From Fimbriimonadaceae bacterium (GTDB lineage: Bacteria > Armatimonadota > UBA10988): DNA of 42,547 bases. Positions 15,416 to 23,331 of this stretch are shown here, piece after piece (position 1 is the first letter of the stretch; every line of letters begins with the position of its first letter). The notes under the pieces are model-generated. The model saw only the letters and a program-made list of their open reading frames with translations. It had not been told where the DNA came from and searched no databases. A program made the translations under genes and the position numbers. Location: positions 1 to 42,547 of the forward strand of contig JADZEX010000074.1 in the NCBI GenBank assembly GCA_020850355.1, written 5' to 3'.

Positions 15416-16459
15416 ATGGGTGATCCGCAGCCGTCCGTCTCGTTGGCACCGGGGACCGCGGTCTACACCGGCCGGACCGCCACCGGGGACGTCACGGTCT
15501 GGGCGGCCGACTACGATGCCGAGAGCTTCGAGCAGTTGGAGCTCGACCAGGTGGAGGACTGCCAGCGCTTCCTGGACAGTGCCGCGCCGACCTGGCTGCG
15601 GGTCGATGGGCTCCACAACGTTGCGGTGGTCGAGCGGCTTGGTGAGCTGTTCGGGCTGCATCCGCTGGTTGTCGAAGACATCGTCAACGTCCAGCAGCGC
15701 CCGAAGCTGGATGACTACGGCAGCTACCTGTTCCTGGTCTTCCGCCTGGCCCGCCGGACCCCAGACGGCGTGCGCTTCGAGCAGGTTGCGGTGGTGCTGG
15801 GTGGGAGTTGGCTGCTGTCGTTCCAGGAATCGACCACCTCGGACTTCGGTCAACTGCAGGAGCATCTGGAGGCCGGCCGCCCGCGGATCCGGACCCTCGG
15901 TCTGGACTACCTGGCCTACCGTCTGCTGGATGTGGCGGTCGACCAGTACTTCGGCGTGCTGGAGACCGTCGGCGACCGTATTGAGGAGCTGGAAGACCAG
16001 CTCCTGGCGCGCTTCGACCCGCATCTGCTGAACGAGGTGCAGGCGCTGAAGCGCGACCTGATCGCGATGCGTCGCTCGGTCTGGCCGCTGCGCGAAGTGG
16101 TTGCCCAGCTCGACCGCGGCGACTCCGATCTGGTGCGGCCGGCCACCCGGCTCTACCTCAAGGACCTGCACGACCACACCATCCAGGTCGTCGAGATGAT
16201 CGAAACGGAGATCGAACTGCTCGGCGGCCTGCATGACCTCTACCTGAGTCTGGTCAGCAACCGCACCAACGAGGCGATGAAGGTGCTGGCGATGATCGCC
16301 ACGGTGTTCATGCCGATGAGCTTCATCGCCGGCGTCTACGGGATGAACTTCCAGAACATGCCGGAGCTCGGGTGGCGCTATGGCTACTATGGCGCGTTGA
16401 CCATCATGGGCGGGCTGGCGCTGAGCATGGTGCTCTGGTTTCGGCGGCGGGGCTGGTGA
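15416..16459 (+). CDS. corA: CorA-family magnesium/cobalt transporter
   Basis: CorA forms a pentameric channel for Mg2+ and other divalent ions in the inner membrane. The 347-residue protein has the long cytoplasmic funnel domain, including LFGLHPLVVEDIVNVQQRPKLDDYGSYLF, then the helical stalk (RRSVWPLREVV...HTIQVVEMIETE). Two C-terminal membrane helices follow, with the hallmark YGMNF after the first (MIATVFMPMSFIAGVYGMNF) and a basic end WFRRRGW. The ATG at 15416 is preceded by GGGAGC (15404-15409); an in-frame GTG at 15386 would add ten poorly conserved residues. It lies between the multicopper oxidase and the BSP peptidase genes. Confidence 0.95.
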   Translation: MGDPQPSVSLAPGTAVYTGRTATGDVTVWAADYDAESFEQLELDQVEDCQRFLDSAAPTWLRVDGLHNVAVVERLGELFGLHPLVVEDIVNVQQRPKLDDYGSYLFLVFRLARRTPDGVRFEQVAVVLGGSWLLSFQESTTSDFGQLQEHLEAGRPRIRTLGLDYLAYRLLDVAVDQYFGVLETVGDRIEELEDQLLARFDPHLLNEVQALKRDLIAMRRSVWPLREVVAQLDRGDSDLVRPATRLYLKDLHDHTIQVVEMIETEIELLGGLHDLYLSLVSNRTNEAMKVLAMIATVFMPMSFIAGVYGMNFQNMPELGWRYGYYGALTIMGGLALSMVLWFRRRGW

Positions 16460-16475
16460 GGATGGGAGAGACGTC

Positions 16476-17132
16476 GTGACGAAGTGGTGGCTCGTTGGGG
16501 TGCTGTTCTGGGGCGGCGGTGTGGTGCAGGCGGCTGACGCGCCGCCCCCTCCGCTGACCATCCAACTGGTAGTGGAGGTGCCCGAGCTGCAGCAGTGGGC
16601 CGAAGCGGGCCGCGACCTGATGCTGGAGTGGTACCCGCGGATCGTGCACCTGCTCCCGACCAAGGGCGGGCTGGCCCCCAAGAGCATCACGCTGCGCATC
16701 AAGAAGTCCGAAGAGGGCGTCGCCTACACCGCCGGCAGCGAGGTGGTGGTCTCGTCGCACTGGCCGTTGAAGCACCCCGGCGACAGCGGTCTGCTGGTCC
16801 ACGAGCTGGTCCATGTGGTGCAGGGCTATCCGGCCTACCAGCCCGGCTGGCTGGTCGAAGGGATCGCCGACTGGCTGCGCTGGGGGATCTACGAGCGCAA
16901 GCCGCTGGAGTGGTTCGCCGTGCCGCCCGGCGAGAAGGGCTACGAGCGGGCCTACCAGGTGACCGCCGGGTTCCTGCTCTGGCTGGAGCGCGACCAGGCG
17001 CCGGGCATCGTGGCGCAGCTCCACGCCGCGCTGAAGGCGCGGCAGTACGACGCCAAGCTCTTCGAGCAGCGCACCGGCCAGACCCTCGACGCCGTCTGGA
17101 CGGCCTACGTGGCGGCCCGCAAGGCGACCTGA
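16476..17132 (+). CDS. Secreted metallopeptidase of the basic-secretory-protein (BSP) family
   Basis: The 218-residue protein starts with a signal peptide (residues 1-20, ending VVQAAD). It contains the zinc-binding HELVH (His109, Glu110, His113) followed by VVQGYPAYQPGWLVEGIADWLRW, in which Glu128 is a likely third ligand. This arrangement (HELVHVVQ, GWLxEGIADWxRW) is that of the basic secretory protein family, first known from plants and widespread in bacteria. The family is held to be peptidase-like, but substrates are unclear. The GTG start has GGGAGAG upstream, and the gap to corA is only 16 bases. Confidence 0.88.
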   Translation: MTKWWLVGVLFWGGGVVQAADAPPPPLTIQLVVEVPELQQWAEAGRDLMLEWYPRIVHLLPTKGGLAPKSITLRIKKSEEGVAYTAGSEVVVSSHWPLKHPGDSGLLVHELVHVVQGYPAYQPGWLVEGIADWLRWGIYERKPLEWFAVPPGEKGYERAYQVTAGFLLWLERDQAPGIVAQLHAALKARQYDAKLFEQRTGQTLDAVWTAYVAARKAT

Positions 17133-17187
17133 GCCGCCGCGGGAGGGAGGCCGCGAGGCGAGGCGAAGGGGCCAGCGGAGTGCTCTG

Positions 17188-18954
17188 ATGCAGCGCTATG
17201 CCATCCTCGCCGGCCTGCTGGTCGGCGGTCTGTCCGCCCAGCAACCGCCGCTGTCGCTGGTCGACTTCGCGGCGGCCGATCTGGCGCCACGTTTGTCGTT
17301 GCAGTCGCCGGCCGAGGTGCAGACGCAAGTCGTCGACGGCCCCGCCGGCAAGGCGCTGCAGGTCAGCATCGCGCCGGGCACCAGTGGTTACCCGGGCCTG
17401 ACCATCGCCGCGCCGGGCGGGGCCTGGAACCTGGCGGCCTACGGCCGGGTGCAGACCAAACTGACCAACCTCGGCGCCACGCCGGTGACTTTGGCGGTGC
17501 GCGTCGACAACGATGGCGACTGGCAGCAGAACCCGTGGAACAGCGAGAACTGCCAGCTCGCCGCGGGTGCCAGCGCGACCTGCACGATCACCTTCGGCTG
17601 GTCGTGGGGCAACCGCGGCTACGCCCTCGATCCGGCCAAGGTGGTGCGCCTGCTGATCTTCACCACCAAGCCGAAAGAGCCGGTCTCGTTCCGGGTCGAT
17701 AGCGTCGCGGCGATCGGTCAGCCGGGTGACAAGCCGGCGGGGCAGCTCGACCTGCGTCAGCCGGCCGGCGGCCAGTTGCTGCCGGCGGCGGCCGCGGTAC
17801 CGGCCGGCGGCAAGGGACTCAGCGTCGCCGCGCCGGCCGGCACGCTGTGGGACCTCTCCAACGCGGCCGAGGTGGCCTTTGTGCTGCACAACCCCGGACC
17901 GCAACCGGCGCAGGTGACCTGCCGGGTCGACAACCGCTGGGCCAACCCGACCGCCAACAGCGTCGGCCGCAGCGTGACCATCGCGGCCGGCACCGAGCAG
18001 ACCGTGGTCGTGCCGTTCGCGCCGACGACGCCCTGGAACGGCAACGACAAGGCCGCCGGGTCGCAGTTCAGCAACGACACGGTGGCGGCGGTCACGGTGC
18101 TCAGCGACCGTCCGCTGGAGCTGCGCCGCGCCACCGCCCAGGCCGGAGCGCCAGCGACCGTGCCGGAGTGGGTCGGCCAGCGGCCGCCGGTGCCAGGCGA
18201 CTGGAAGCTGACCTTCGAGGACCAGTTCAACGGCCCGCAGGTCGACTTGACCCGGTGGACGCTGCCGGCGGCCGAGCAGGCCAGTATCTGGGACGCCAAC
18301 GCCACCGAGGTGGCCGAGAACGCCAGCGTTGCCGACGGCTGCCTGCGCCTGAAGTGCGAGGTCCGCAGCGGCCCGCCAGCCACCGACCCGAAGTTGCGGA
18401 GCCGGAAGTACCGCACCACCGTGGTCACCACCTTCGACAAGTTCGCGCAGCGCTACGGCTACTTCGAGTCGCGGATGAAGCTGCCGACCACGCTGGGGCT
18501 CTGGCCGGCGTTCTGGATGATGCCCGACCGCGGCCCGACGGCCGGGGAGTGGTGGAAGCGGCAGGACACCAAGAACGGCGGTATGGAGATCGACATCCTG
18601 GAGTCCCTGGTGCGCTTCGGCCCCTTCCGGACCAACATCGCGGCGCACTGGGACGGCTATCAGAAGGACCACCAATCGCTCGGCAGCGAGCGGATCTACT
18701 ACCGGCCCGACGCCCAGGGCTACGTCACCAGTGGGCTGCTCTGGGAGCCCGGCAAGCTGAGCTGGTACCTCAACGGCGAGCTGGTCGGAGTGTGGGCCAA
18801 CGAGCGGGTCGGCAGCCTGCCCGGCTACCTGCTGTTGACCCTCCCAACCGGCGGCTGGGGCACCTACGGCAACATCGCCGCCGAGAAGCTGCCAGACACC
18901 TACGACATCGACTGGGTGCGGGTCTGGCAGCACGACGCCTGGGCGGTGCGGTAG
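17188..18954 (+). CDS. Secreted GH16 endoglucanase/agarase-like protein with two N-terminal beta domains
   Basis: GH16 enzymes cleave beta-1,3/1,4-glucans, agar, carrageenan or xyloglucan. The 588-residue protein has a short signal peptide (MQRYAILAGLLVGGLSAQ), two beta-sandwich domains related to each other (about 20-180 and 190-325, both with VRVDN/CRVDN and W(N/D)L segments, probably carbohydrate-binding), then a GH16 catalytic domain (about 340-588). The active-site motif E-I-D-I-L-E places nucleophile Glu467, Asp469 and acid/base Glu472. Supporting marks are FEDQFNG, RYGYFESRMKLP, LWPAFWMMPD and a terminal IDWVRVWQ. The substrate class cannot be told. The 55-base gap to the BSP gene has a GC-rich, purine-rich sequence with GGGAGGGAGG. 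Confidence 0.92.
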   Translation: MQRYAILAGLLVGGLSAQQPPLSLVDFAAADLAPRLSLQSPAEVQTQVVDGPAGKALQVSIAPGTSGYPGLTIAAPGGAWNLAAYGRVQTKLTNLGATPVTLAVRVDNDGDWQQNPWNSENCQLAAGASATCTITFGWSWGNRGYALDPAKVVRLLIFTTKPKEPVSFRVDSVAAIGQPGDKPAGQLDLRQPAGGQLLPAAAAVPAGGKGLSVAAPAGTLWDLSNAAEVAFVLHNPGPQPAQVTCRVDNRWANPTANSVGRSVTIAAGTEQTVVVPFAPTTPWNGNDKAAGSQFSNDTVAAVTVLSDRPLELRRATAQAGAPATVPEWVGQRPPVPGDWKLTFEDQFNGPQVDLTRWTLPAAEQASIWDANATEVAENASVADGCLRLKCEVRSGPPATDPKLRSRKYRTTVVTTFDKFAQRYGYFESRMKLPTTLGLWPAFWMMPDRGPTAGEWWKRQDTKNGGMEIDILESLVRFGPFRTNIAAHWDGYQKDHQSLGSERIYYRPDAQGYVTSGLLWEPGKLSWYLNGELVGVWANERVGSLPGYLLLTLPTGGWGTYGNIAAEKLPDTYDIDWVRVWQHDAWAVR

Positions 18955-18996
18955 GGCAGCTTTCCGGCCCCGTGGCGCGGCCTGGGTGGGAGAGCC

Positions 18997-19596
18997 ATGG
19001 ACGGTCCTGCGGAAGTCGTGCTGTTGACCGGCTTCGGCCCGTTCGGCCCGCATCGGCAGAACCCGACGGAGGTCCTGGCGCGGGAGCTGGACGGGCAGCG
19101 GGTGGCCGGCCGGCGGGTGGTCGGGCTGGTGCTGCCGGTGGTCTACGGCGAGGACACCGCGCTGGTGGAGGAGGCGTTGGCCACCTGGCAGCCGGCCGCC
19201 GTGCTGGCTCTCGGCCTGGCCGCCGGCTCGCCCGATCTGCGCGTCGAGCGTCTGGCGGTGAACCTCAGCATGACGGAGCAGGCGGGTGAGGAGCTGCCCA
19301 TCGTGGCGGATGGCCCGGCGGCTTACCTCGCCAGCAGCGACCCCATCGCGGTCGCCGCCGCCATCGTCGCCGCCGGCTGCCCGGCCCACGCGCATACCTT
19401 CGCCGGGACCTATCTCTGCAACCACGTCTTCTACCAGACGCTGCACCACGTCGCGAGCCGCTCACCGGGTCTGCCGGTGGGGTTCCTGCACCTGCCCTAC
19501 GCCCAGGAACTGGAGCGCGCCGATCCGGCGGCGCCAGCGCTGCCGCTCGCGCTGCTACGGACCGGCGTCCTCGCGGCGCTGCGCGCAGTCGTCTGA
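18997..19596 (+). CDS. pcp: Pyrrolidone-carboxylate (pyroglutamyl) peptidase
   Basis: Pcp removes N-terminal pyroglutamate from peptides in the cytoplasm (family C15). The 199-residue protein has TGFGPFG (11-17), the LRVERLAVN segment with catalytic Glu84, AGTYLCNHVFYQTL with nucleophile Cys141, and VGFLHLPY with His165. The complete triad indicates an active enzyme. It is slightly shorter than the usual 205-220 residues. GTGGGAGAG lies just before the ATG at 18997. Its stop is one base from the stop of the opposing large secreted protein gene. Confidence 0.93.
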   Translation: MDGPAEVVLLTGFGPFGPHRQNPTEVLARELDGQRVAGRRVVGLVLPVVYGEDTALVEEALATWQPAAVLALGLAAGSPDLRVERLAVNLSMTEQAGEELPIVADGPAAYLASSDPIAVAAAIVAAGCPAHAHTFAGTYLCNHVFYQTLHHVASRSPGLPVGFLHLPYAQELERADPAAPALPLALLRTGVLAALRAVV

Positions 19597-19597
19597 G

Positions 19598-22500
19598 CTA
19601 CGGCCCGAGCAGCCAGTCGTCGAGGTACCAGGTGGTGCCGAAGTGGTTCACGCCGAAGCCGGCGTGGAGGTACGGATCGGGCCCCAGCAGCCCAATCACG
19701 ACCTTCTCGACGGTCAGGTCGACGCCCGGGTAGAGCTTCTCGCAGGCCGCCTTGAGGTCGATCCCGGCGTCGTGCCAGCGGTCGTCGGCGCTGAAGCCTG
19801 GCAGCTCGCTGAGGAAGCGCTGGTTGTCGCCGACCTCCACGCCGCCGTTGAGCTTGACGACATGGTAGACCCCGCGGATCAGCAGGTAGAGGTTGAGCCG
19901 CGCCGCCGCCGGCACGCGGTAGCGGAACTTCAAGTTCGGGCGCTCGGCCAGCCGGAAGGGCGTGTCGAGCATCTGCACCGCGAACTTGCCGCCGCTGGCC
20001 AGGTTGGTGACAGCCAGCGCGCCGCCCCCCTCGCCGCTGCGGTCAAGCTTCAGCGGCGTGCGCGGATCGGCCGGGCGACAGGCGCCAATGCCGCGGCCGA
20101 AGTCGTTCTGTAGGCCGTTGCCGCCAACCTCGCCGGGATTCGCCGTCGCCTGCAGCGCGCCGATGTCCGGCAGCGCCACGCGCGGCGGAAGCTGCTCGTA
20201 CCAGACCTTGACCCGGCTGACCATCACGCCGTTGTTGACCCCGAAGACGGCGACCTTGCCGCTGGTGAGGCTGCCGTCGTCGGGCACGTCGAACAGCTCA
20301 TGGTCGTCGACGCTGGCCTTGATCCGGCCGCCGGCCTTGCGTAGCACCAGGTGGAACCAGTGGCGGTGGAACTTGGTGAGCCCCTCGCCCTGCGGTCCGG
20401 TGTGTTCGAAGCGCGCCTCGGGCTTGGTGTTGACGGCGATCTCGCGGCCTTTGCGGTAGAGCATCGACGCGGTGTTGTTGCGGCCGGCGTAGACCAGCGT
20501 CAGGCCCGACAGGACGTCCTTGCCGTCGCCCCCGAGGGTGATGCAGAGGTCGCTGGGGTGCAGGTAGTAGGGCGGGCCGGGCATGTCCATGCGGATGGCC
20601 AGGTAGGCCTCAACCTGCACGTCGCCAGCGTAGTCCTGCTTGCTCCAAATCAGGGGGTGCAGATCGTTGAAGCCGCCGAAGAACGACCAGCGCGGGTCGC
20701 ACTTCCAGCGGTTGATGGTCTCCCAGGTGCCCTTGGCGACGTACCACTCCCAGGGCGCCTTGACGAAGGTGGTGTCGAACATCTGGCTGGCCCGGGCATC
20801 GACGCGGTCGAGTTCGAGCTGCGAGCTGATGCCGCTGATGGCGGCGTGCAACCCGCTGGCCGCCTGCGGCCGCTGGTCGAGGTGACCGAGCACGCACTCC
20901 TCGTCTTTGTAGACCAGCAGGTAGCGCCCGCGCCGCGCGAAGGTGATCGCCTCGGCGCCCGCCACATCGAACGCCGCGCGTTTGACGGCCTGGCCGCCGA
21001 GTTCGATCTGGCCCAGCAGCCGGGTCGAGTTGGCCTTGTCCTGCGCCAGCACCAGGGCATAGCCGCCACCGTCGGCGTCGTTGGGGTTGGGGGCGGCGCC
21101 GCCCCCGCTGCCGATCACCTCGGCCGGGCCGCCGCCGCCACCGACCGGGTCGAGCGGTGGCGCGCCCGCCGCCGGCGCCCCTGCCGCTGGGGCGGCCGGC
21201 TGGGCTGCGGCCGCCCGTTCGCCGGGCCGCACGCCAGCCAGCACCAGGCGCAGACTGCGGGCTTCCTTGCCGAACAGCGCCGGCTGCACGCTCATCTGGC
21301 TGTCGCCGTGGAACTCGCCGCGGTGCCAGAAGACGCCCCGCCGACTGGCCGACTGGGCGACCTCCCAGTTGCCCGCGGCCGAGGCCCAGTCGGCCATGGT
21401 GTCCTCACGGGTGAACTGCGCGGTGAACTCGATAGGCGCTGGCGGCGGCAGGAAGTCGACCGCGAGCTGGTCGAACTCGACCTTCCGGCTGCCCAACAGG
21501 CCGACCTTGCCGCTGGTCAGCTCGGGCTCGAAAGACTCGAAGACCGGCACGTCACCGACCCGGGCCCGCAGGAAGCCGCGGTGGCACTCCAGGCTGAGCT
21601 GATGCCACAGGTCGCGCCGGAAGCCGACCGCGACCTCCCCGAGCGGGGTCTCGGCGCCGTCGCGCACGCGGACCAGTTGGAGCCGGTTGCGATAGGCCGC
21701 TGGCGCGGAGGAGTCGCCCCAGCGCAACAGCAGATAGTTCTTGGCATCCTGCCAGCACGCCGCCAGGCCAATCCCGCCACCGCTGGGCGCCCGCGCGACG
21801 ACCTTGGCGCGGTAGTCGGCCCAGCCGGTCGAGCCGGTCACGGCCAGCCCGTCGCTGGCGTCGAGTACCCGCAGGCCGGGGTCGAGCAGCCCGCTCCCGG
21901 CACGCTGCTCCTCCCAGGAGCCGCTGACCGCCTGCCAACGGCCGCTGCTGCGGCCGGCGAAGCTGTCGACGACATTCTCACAAGCCTCGACCTCGACATC
22001 GTCGAAGTCGGCGAAGGTGACGCCCTCGGCCCACAGGCCGACCTGCCCCTGGCCGAACAACGGCGAATCGGCCGCCAACGCCGGCAGTCCATCGATGCTG
22101 GCCTGGATGTGATTGTCGACGACCTCGACGGTCAGCCGGTACCACTGGTCATGGGCCCAACCCCCCGGGGCCACGGCGAGCACTTCCAGGCGCCCGTCGC
22201 GCACCGCCACGAGCTGCCGCTCGCCACCGCCGCTGCCCGAGGCCCAGCGCAGCGCGAGGTAGTTCTGCGGGTCCTGCAAGTAGAAGCAGAGCCCCACGGC
22301 GCCCTGTCCCGCCGGCCGCACCGACGCCGCGAAGCGGTAGTTGTCCCAGAACCAGGTCCCGCTGGTGGCCAGCCCCTCGCCCTTGACCACCGCCGCCCGG
22401 AAGGCGAACGGGTTGCTCGACAGCGCCGCCTGCGGGCCGCCCTTCTGGTTGGCGTCGGCCTCGCTGACGCCGGTCGCCACCCAGTTGCCGAGGCGCGGCT

Positions 22501-23014
22501 CCCACTCGCTCTTGGCGTCGGCGGCGCGCATGAAATCGTCGTGGAAGAAGACCGGTTCGGTGGCCTGTGCGGTGAGCTCGGTAATGCTCAGCTTCGGGCT
22601 GCTGACGCCGACTGCCACCCCGCCGGCGGGCAGGCTGTCGTCGTAGGCGGCCAGCCAGACCTCGCCGTTCACCAGCACCCGGATCCGCCAGCGCTCGCGG
22701 CAGAGTGTCACGCGCAGCGGTTGCTCGCTGATCGGCGGCCGTTCGTTGGTCAGGCCCAACAAAACCTCACGGCCGTCGGCGGTGCGCCGCACCAGCCGCA
22801 GTTGCAGGGCGCCGAACTGGGCCGCATAGTGGGCGCCGTCGGCGGCGACATCGAACCGCAGCTCGGCCAGCCCATCGCCCGGCCACTCCGGGTCGGCGCC
22901 GACCACGCAGCGCAGCTTGTACTGCTCGCCGCCGGCGTCCTCAACCGGTTTGACCTCCACCGCCGCCGCGAGGGCCGTCGTCAGCAGAGCCAGCCAGCAG
23001 ACGTGTCGATGCAA
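19598..23014 (-). CDS. Large secreted protein with four lectin-like (concanavalin A-fold) repeats
   Basis: The 1138-residue protein starts at a TTG with a strong ribosome site and a signal peptide (MHRHVCWLALLTTALAAA). Four related units begin at about residues 158, 349, 530 and 746. Each has an opening D/FxxxxW and GNW/GSW/GTW (FMRAADAKSEWEPRLGNW, SFAGRSSGRWQAVSGSW, FTREDTMADWASAAGNW, FVKAPWEWYVAKGTW), then GLxxxxQDxxNYLxLRW and W..L.VE...G.I.A..DG. This resembles the DUF1080/LamG-type concanavalin A-like fold that binds or cleaves glycans. Units 2 and 3 are followed by a low-complexity Ala/Pro/Gly linker (about 601-650). The C-terminal 180 residues look like another beta domain. No catalytic acids can be assigned. 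A short N-terminal unit (30-150) may be a degenerate fifth copy. Confidence 0.82.
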   Translation of the reverse strand: MHRHVCWLALLTTALAAAVEVKPVEDAGGEQYKLRCVVGADPEWPGDGLAELRFDVAADGAHYAAQFGALQLRLVRRTADGREVLLGLTNERPPISEQPLRVTLCRERWRIRVLVNGEVWLAAYDDSLPAGGVAVGVSSPKLSITELTAQATEPVFFHDDFMRAADAKSEWEPRLGNWVATGVSEADANQKGGPQAALSSNPFAFRAAVVKGEGLATSGTWFWDNYRFAASVRPAGQGAVGLCFYLQDPQNYLALRWASGSGGGERQLVAVRDGRLEVLAVAPGGWAHDQWYRLTVEVVDNHIQASIDGLPALAADSPLFGQGQVGLWAEGVTFADFDDVEVEACENVVDSFAGRSSGRWQAVSGSWEEQRAGSGLLDPGLRVLDASDGLAVTGSTGWADYRAKVVARAPSGGGIGLAACWQDAKNYLLLRWGDSSAPAAYRNRLQLVRVRDGAETPLGEVAVGFRRDLWHQLSLECHRGFLRARVGDVPVFESFEPELTSGKVGLLGSRKVEFDQLAVDFLPPPAPIEFTAQFTREDTMADWASAAGNWEVAQSASRRGVFWHRGEFHGDSQMSVQPALFGKEARSLRLVLAGVRPGERAAAAQPAAPAAGAPAAGAPPLDPVGGGGGPAEVIGSGGGAAPNPNDADGGGYALVLAQDKANSTRLLGQIELGGQAVKRAAFDVAGAEAITFARRGRYLLVYKDEECVLGHLDQRPQAASGLHAAISGISSQLELDRVDARASQMFDTTFVKAPWEWYVAKGTWETINRWKCDPRWSFFGGFNDLHPLIWSKQDYAGDVQVEAYLAIRMDMPGPPYYLHPSDLCITLGGDGKDVLSGLTLVYAGRNNTASMLYRKGREIAVNTKPEARFEHTGPQGEGLTKFHRHWFHLVLRKAGGRIKASVDDHELFDVPDDGSLTSGKVAVFGVNNGVMVSRVKVWYEQLPPRVALPDIGALQATANPGEVGGNGLQNDFGRGIGACRPADPRTPLKLDRSGEGGGALAVTNLASGGKFAVQMLDTPFRLAERPNLKFRYRVPAAARLNLYLLIRGVYHVVKLNGGVEVGDNQRFLSELPGFSADDRWHDAGIDLKAACEKLYPGVDLTVEKVVIGLLGPDPYLHAGFGVNHFGTTWYLDDWLLGP

Positions 23015-23019
23015 CCGCG

Positions 23020-23025
23020 TCCTCC
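23020..23025 (-). promoter_or_regulatory. Shine-Dalgarno site that fixes a TTG start
   Basis: GGAGGA on the minus strand (23025-23020) lies five bases before TTG at 23014. There is no in-frame ATG or GTG that would keep the signal peptide, so this site decides the start of the lectin-repeat protein. Confidence 0.7.
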
Positions 23026-23035
23026 GAGGCCTCGG
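23024..23035. repeat. Perfect 12-base palindrome at the start of the lectin-repeat gene
   Basis: CCGAGGCCTCGG reads the same on both strands and directly abuts the ribosome site of the minus-strand gene. It could be an operator or an mRNA hairpin near the start codon; nothing else supports either. Confidence 0.45.
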
Positions 23036-23142
23036 TGGTTCACCATTACCCCAAACGACAGGCGACACCGCCAGGTTCGTTCGCTGACAGATTACCAGAG
23101 GCGTAGCGACCTGGCAGCCGGCCACCCCAGCACGACGGGCTC

Positions 23143-23277
23143 CGACCAAGCGGACGGGTCGAAACTCGTTTGGCTTGCCGGCCGGGACTGGGATGAACCG
23201 CTCATGCCCGGTCTCCAGCATGGCCGGCAAGCTTCGCGGAGGACCATCCGCCTTCGCCGGCGAAGCAACCGGCGGAT
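23143..23277. other. Structured intergenic region with nested inverted repeats
   Basis: The spacer between the two divergent genes (23015-23331) holds no convincing gene. It has a large imperfect hairpin at 23173-23232: outer arms of 11 perfect bases (23173-23183 with 23222-23232), then GG/CC, GAC/GTC, GGG/CCC and ATGA/TCAT pairs to a five-base loop at 23197-23201. A second hairpin has 7-base arms 23246-23252 and 23271-23277, with a 12-base palindrome TTCGCCGGCGAA (23253-23264) between them. A weaker CGACC/GGTCG pair lies at 23143-23161. It may be a structured mRNA leader or a DNA element; I match it to no known riboswitch. Confidence 0.6.
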
Positions 23278-23331
23278 CGCGATCAGCTGGCGCCGGAAGC
23301 GCGGTGGACACAGCAGGAAAGGCGAAGTCGG

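Noticed and set aside
16699-19449. A 916-codon open frame on the minus strand across the GH16 and Pcp genes.
   Set aside because: It covers two recognisable genes on the other strand and contains no motif. It is a mirror frame.
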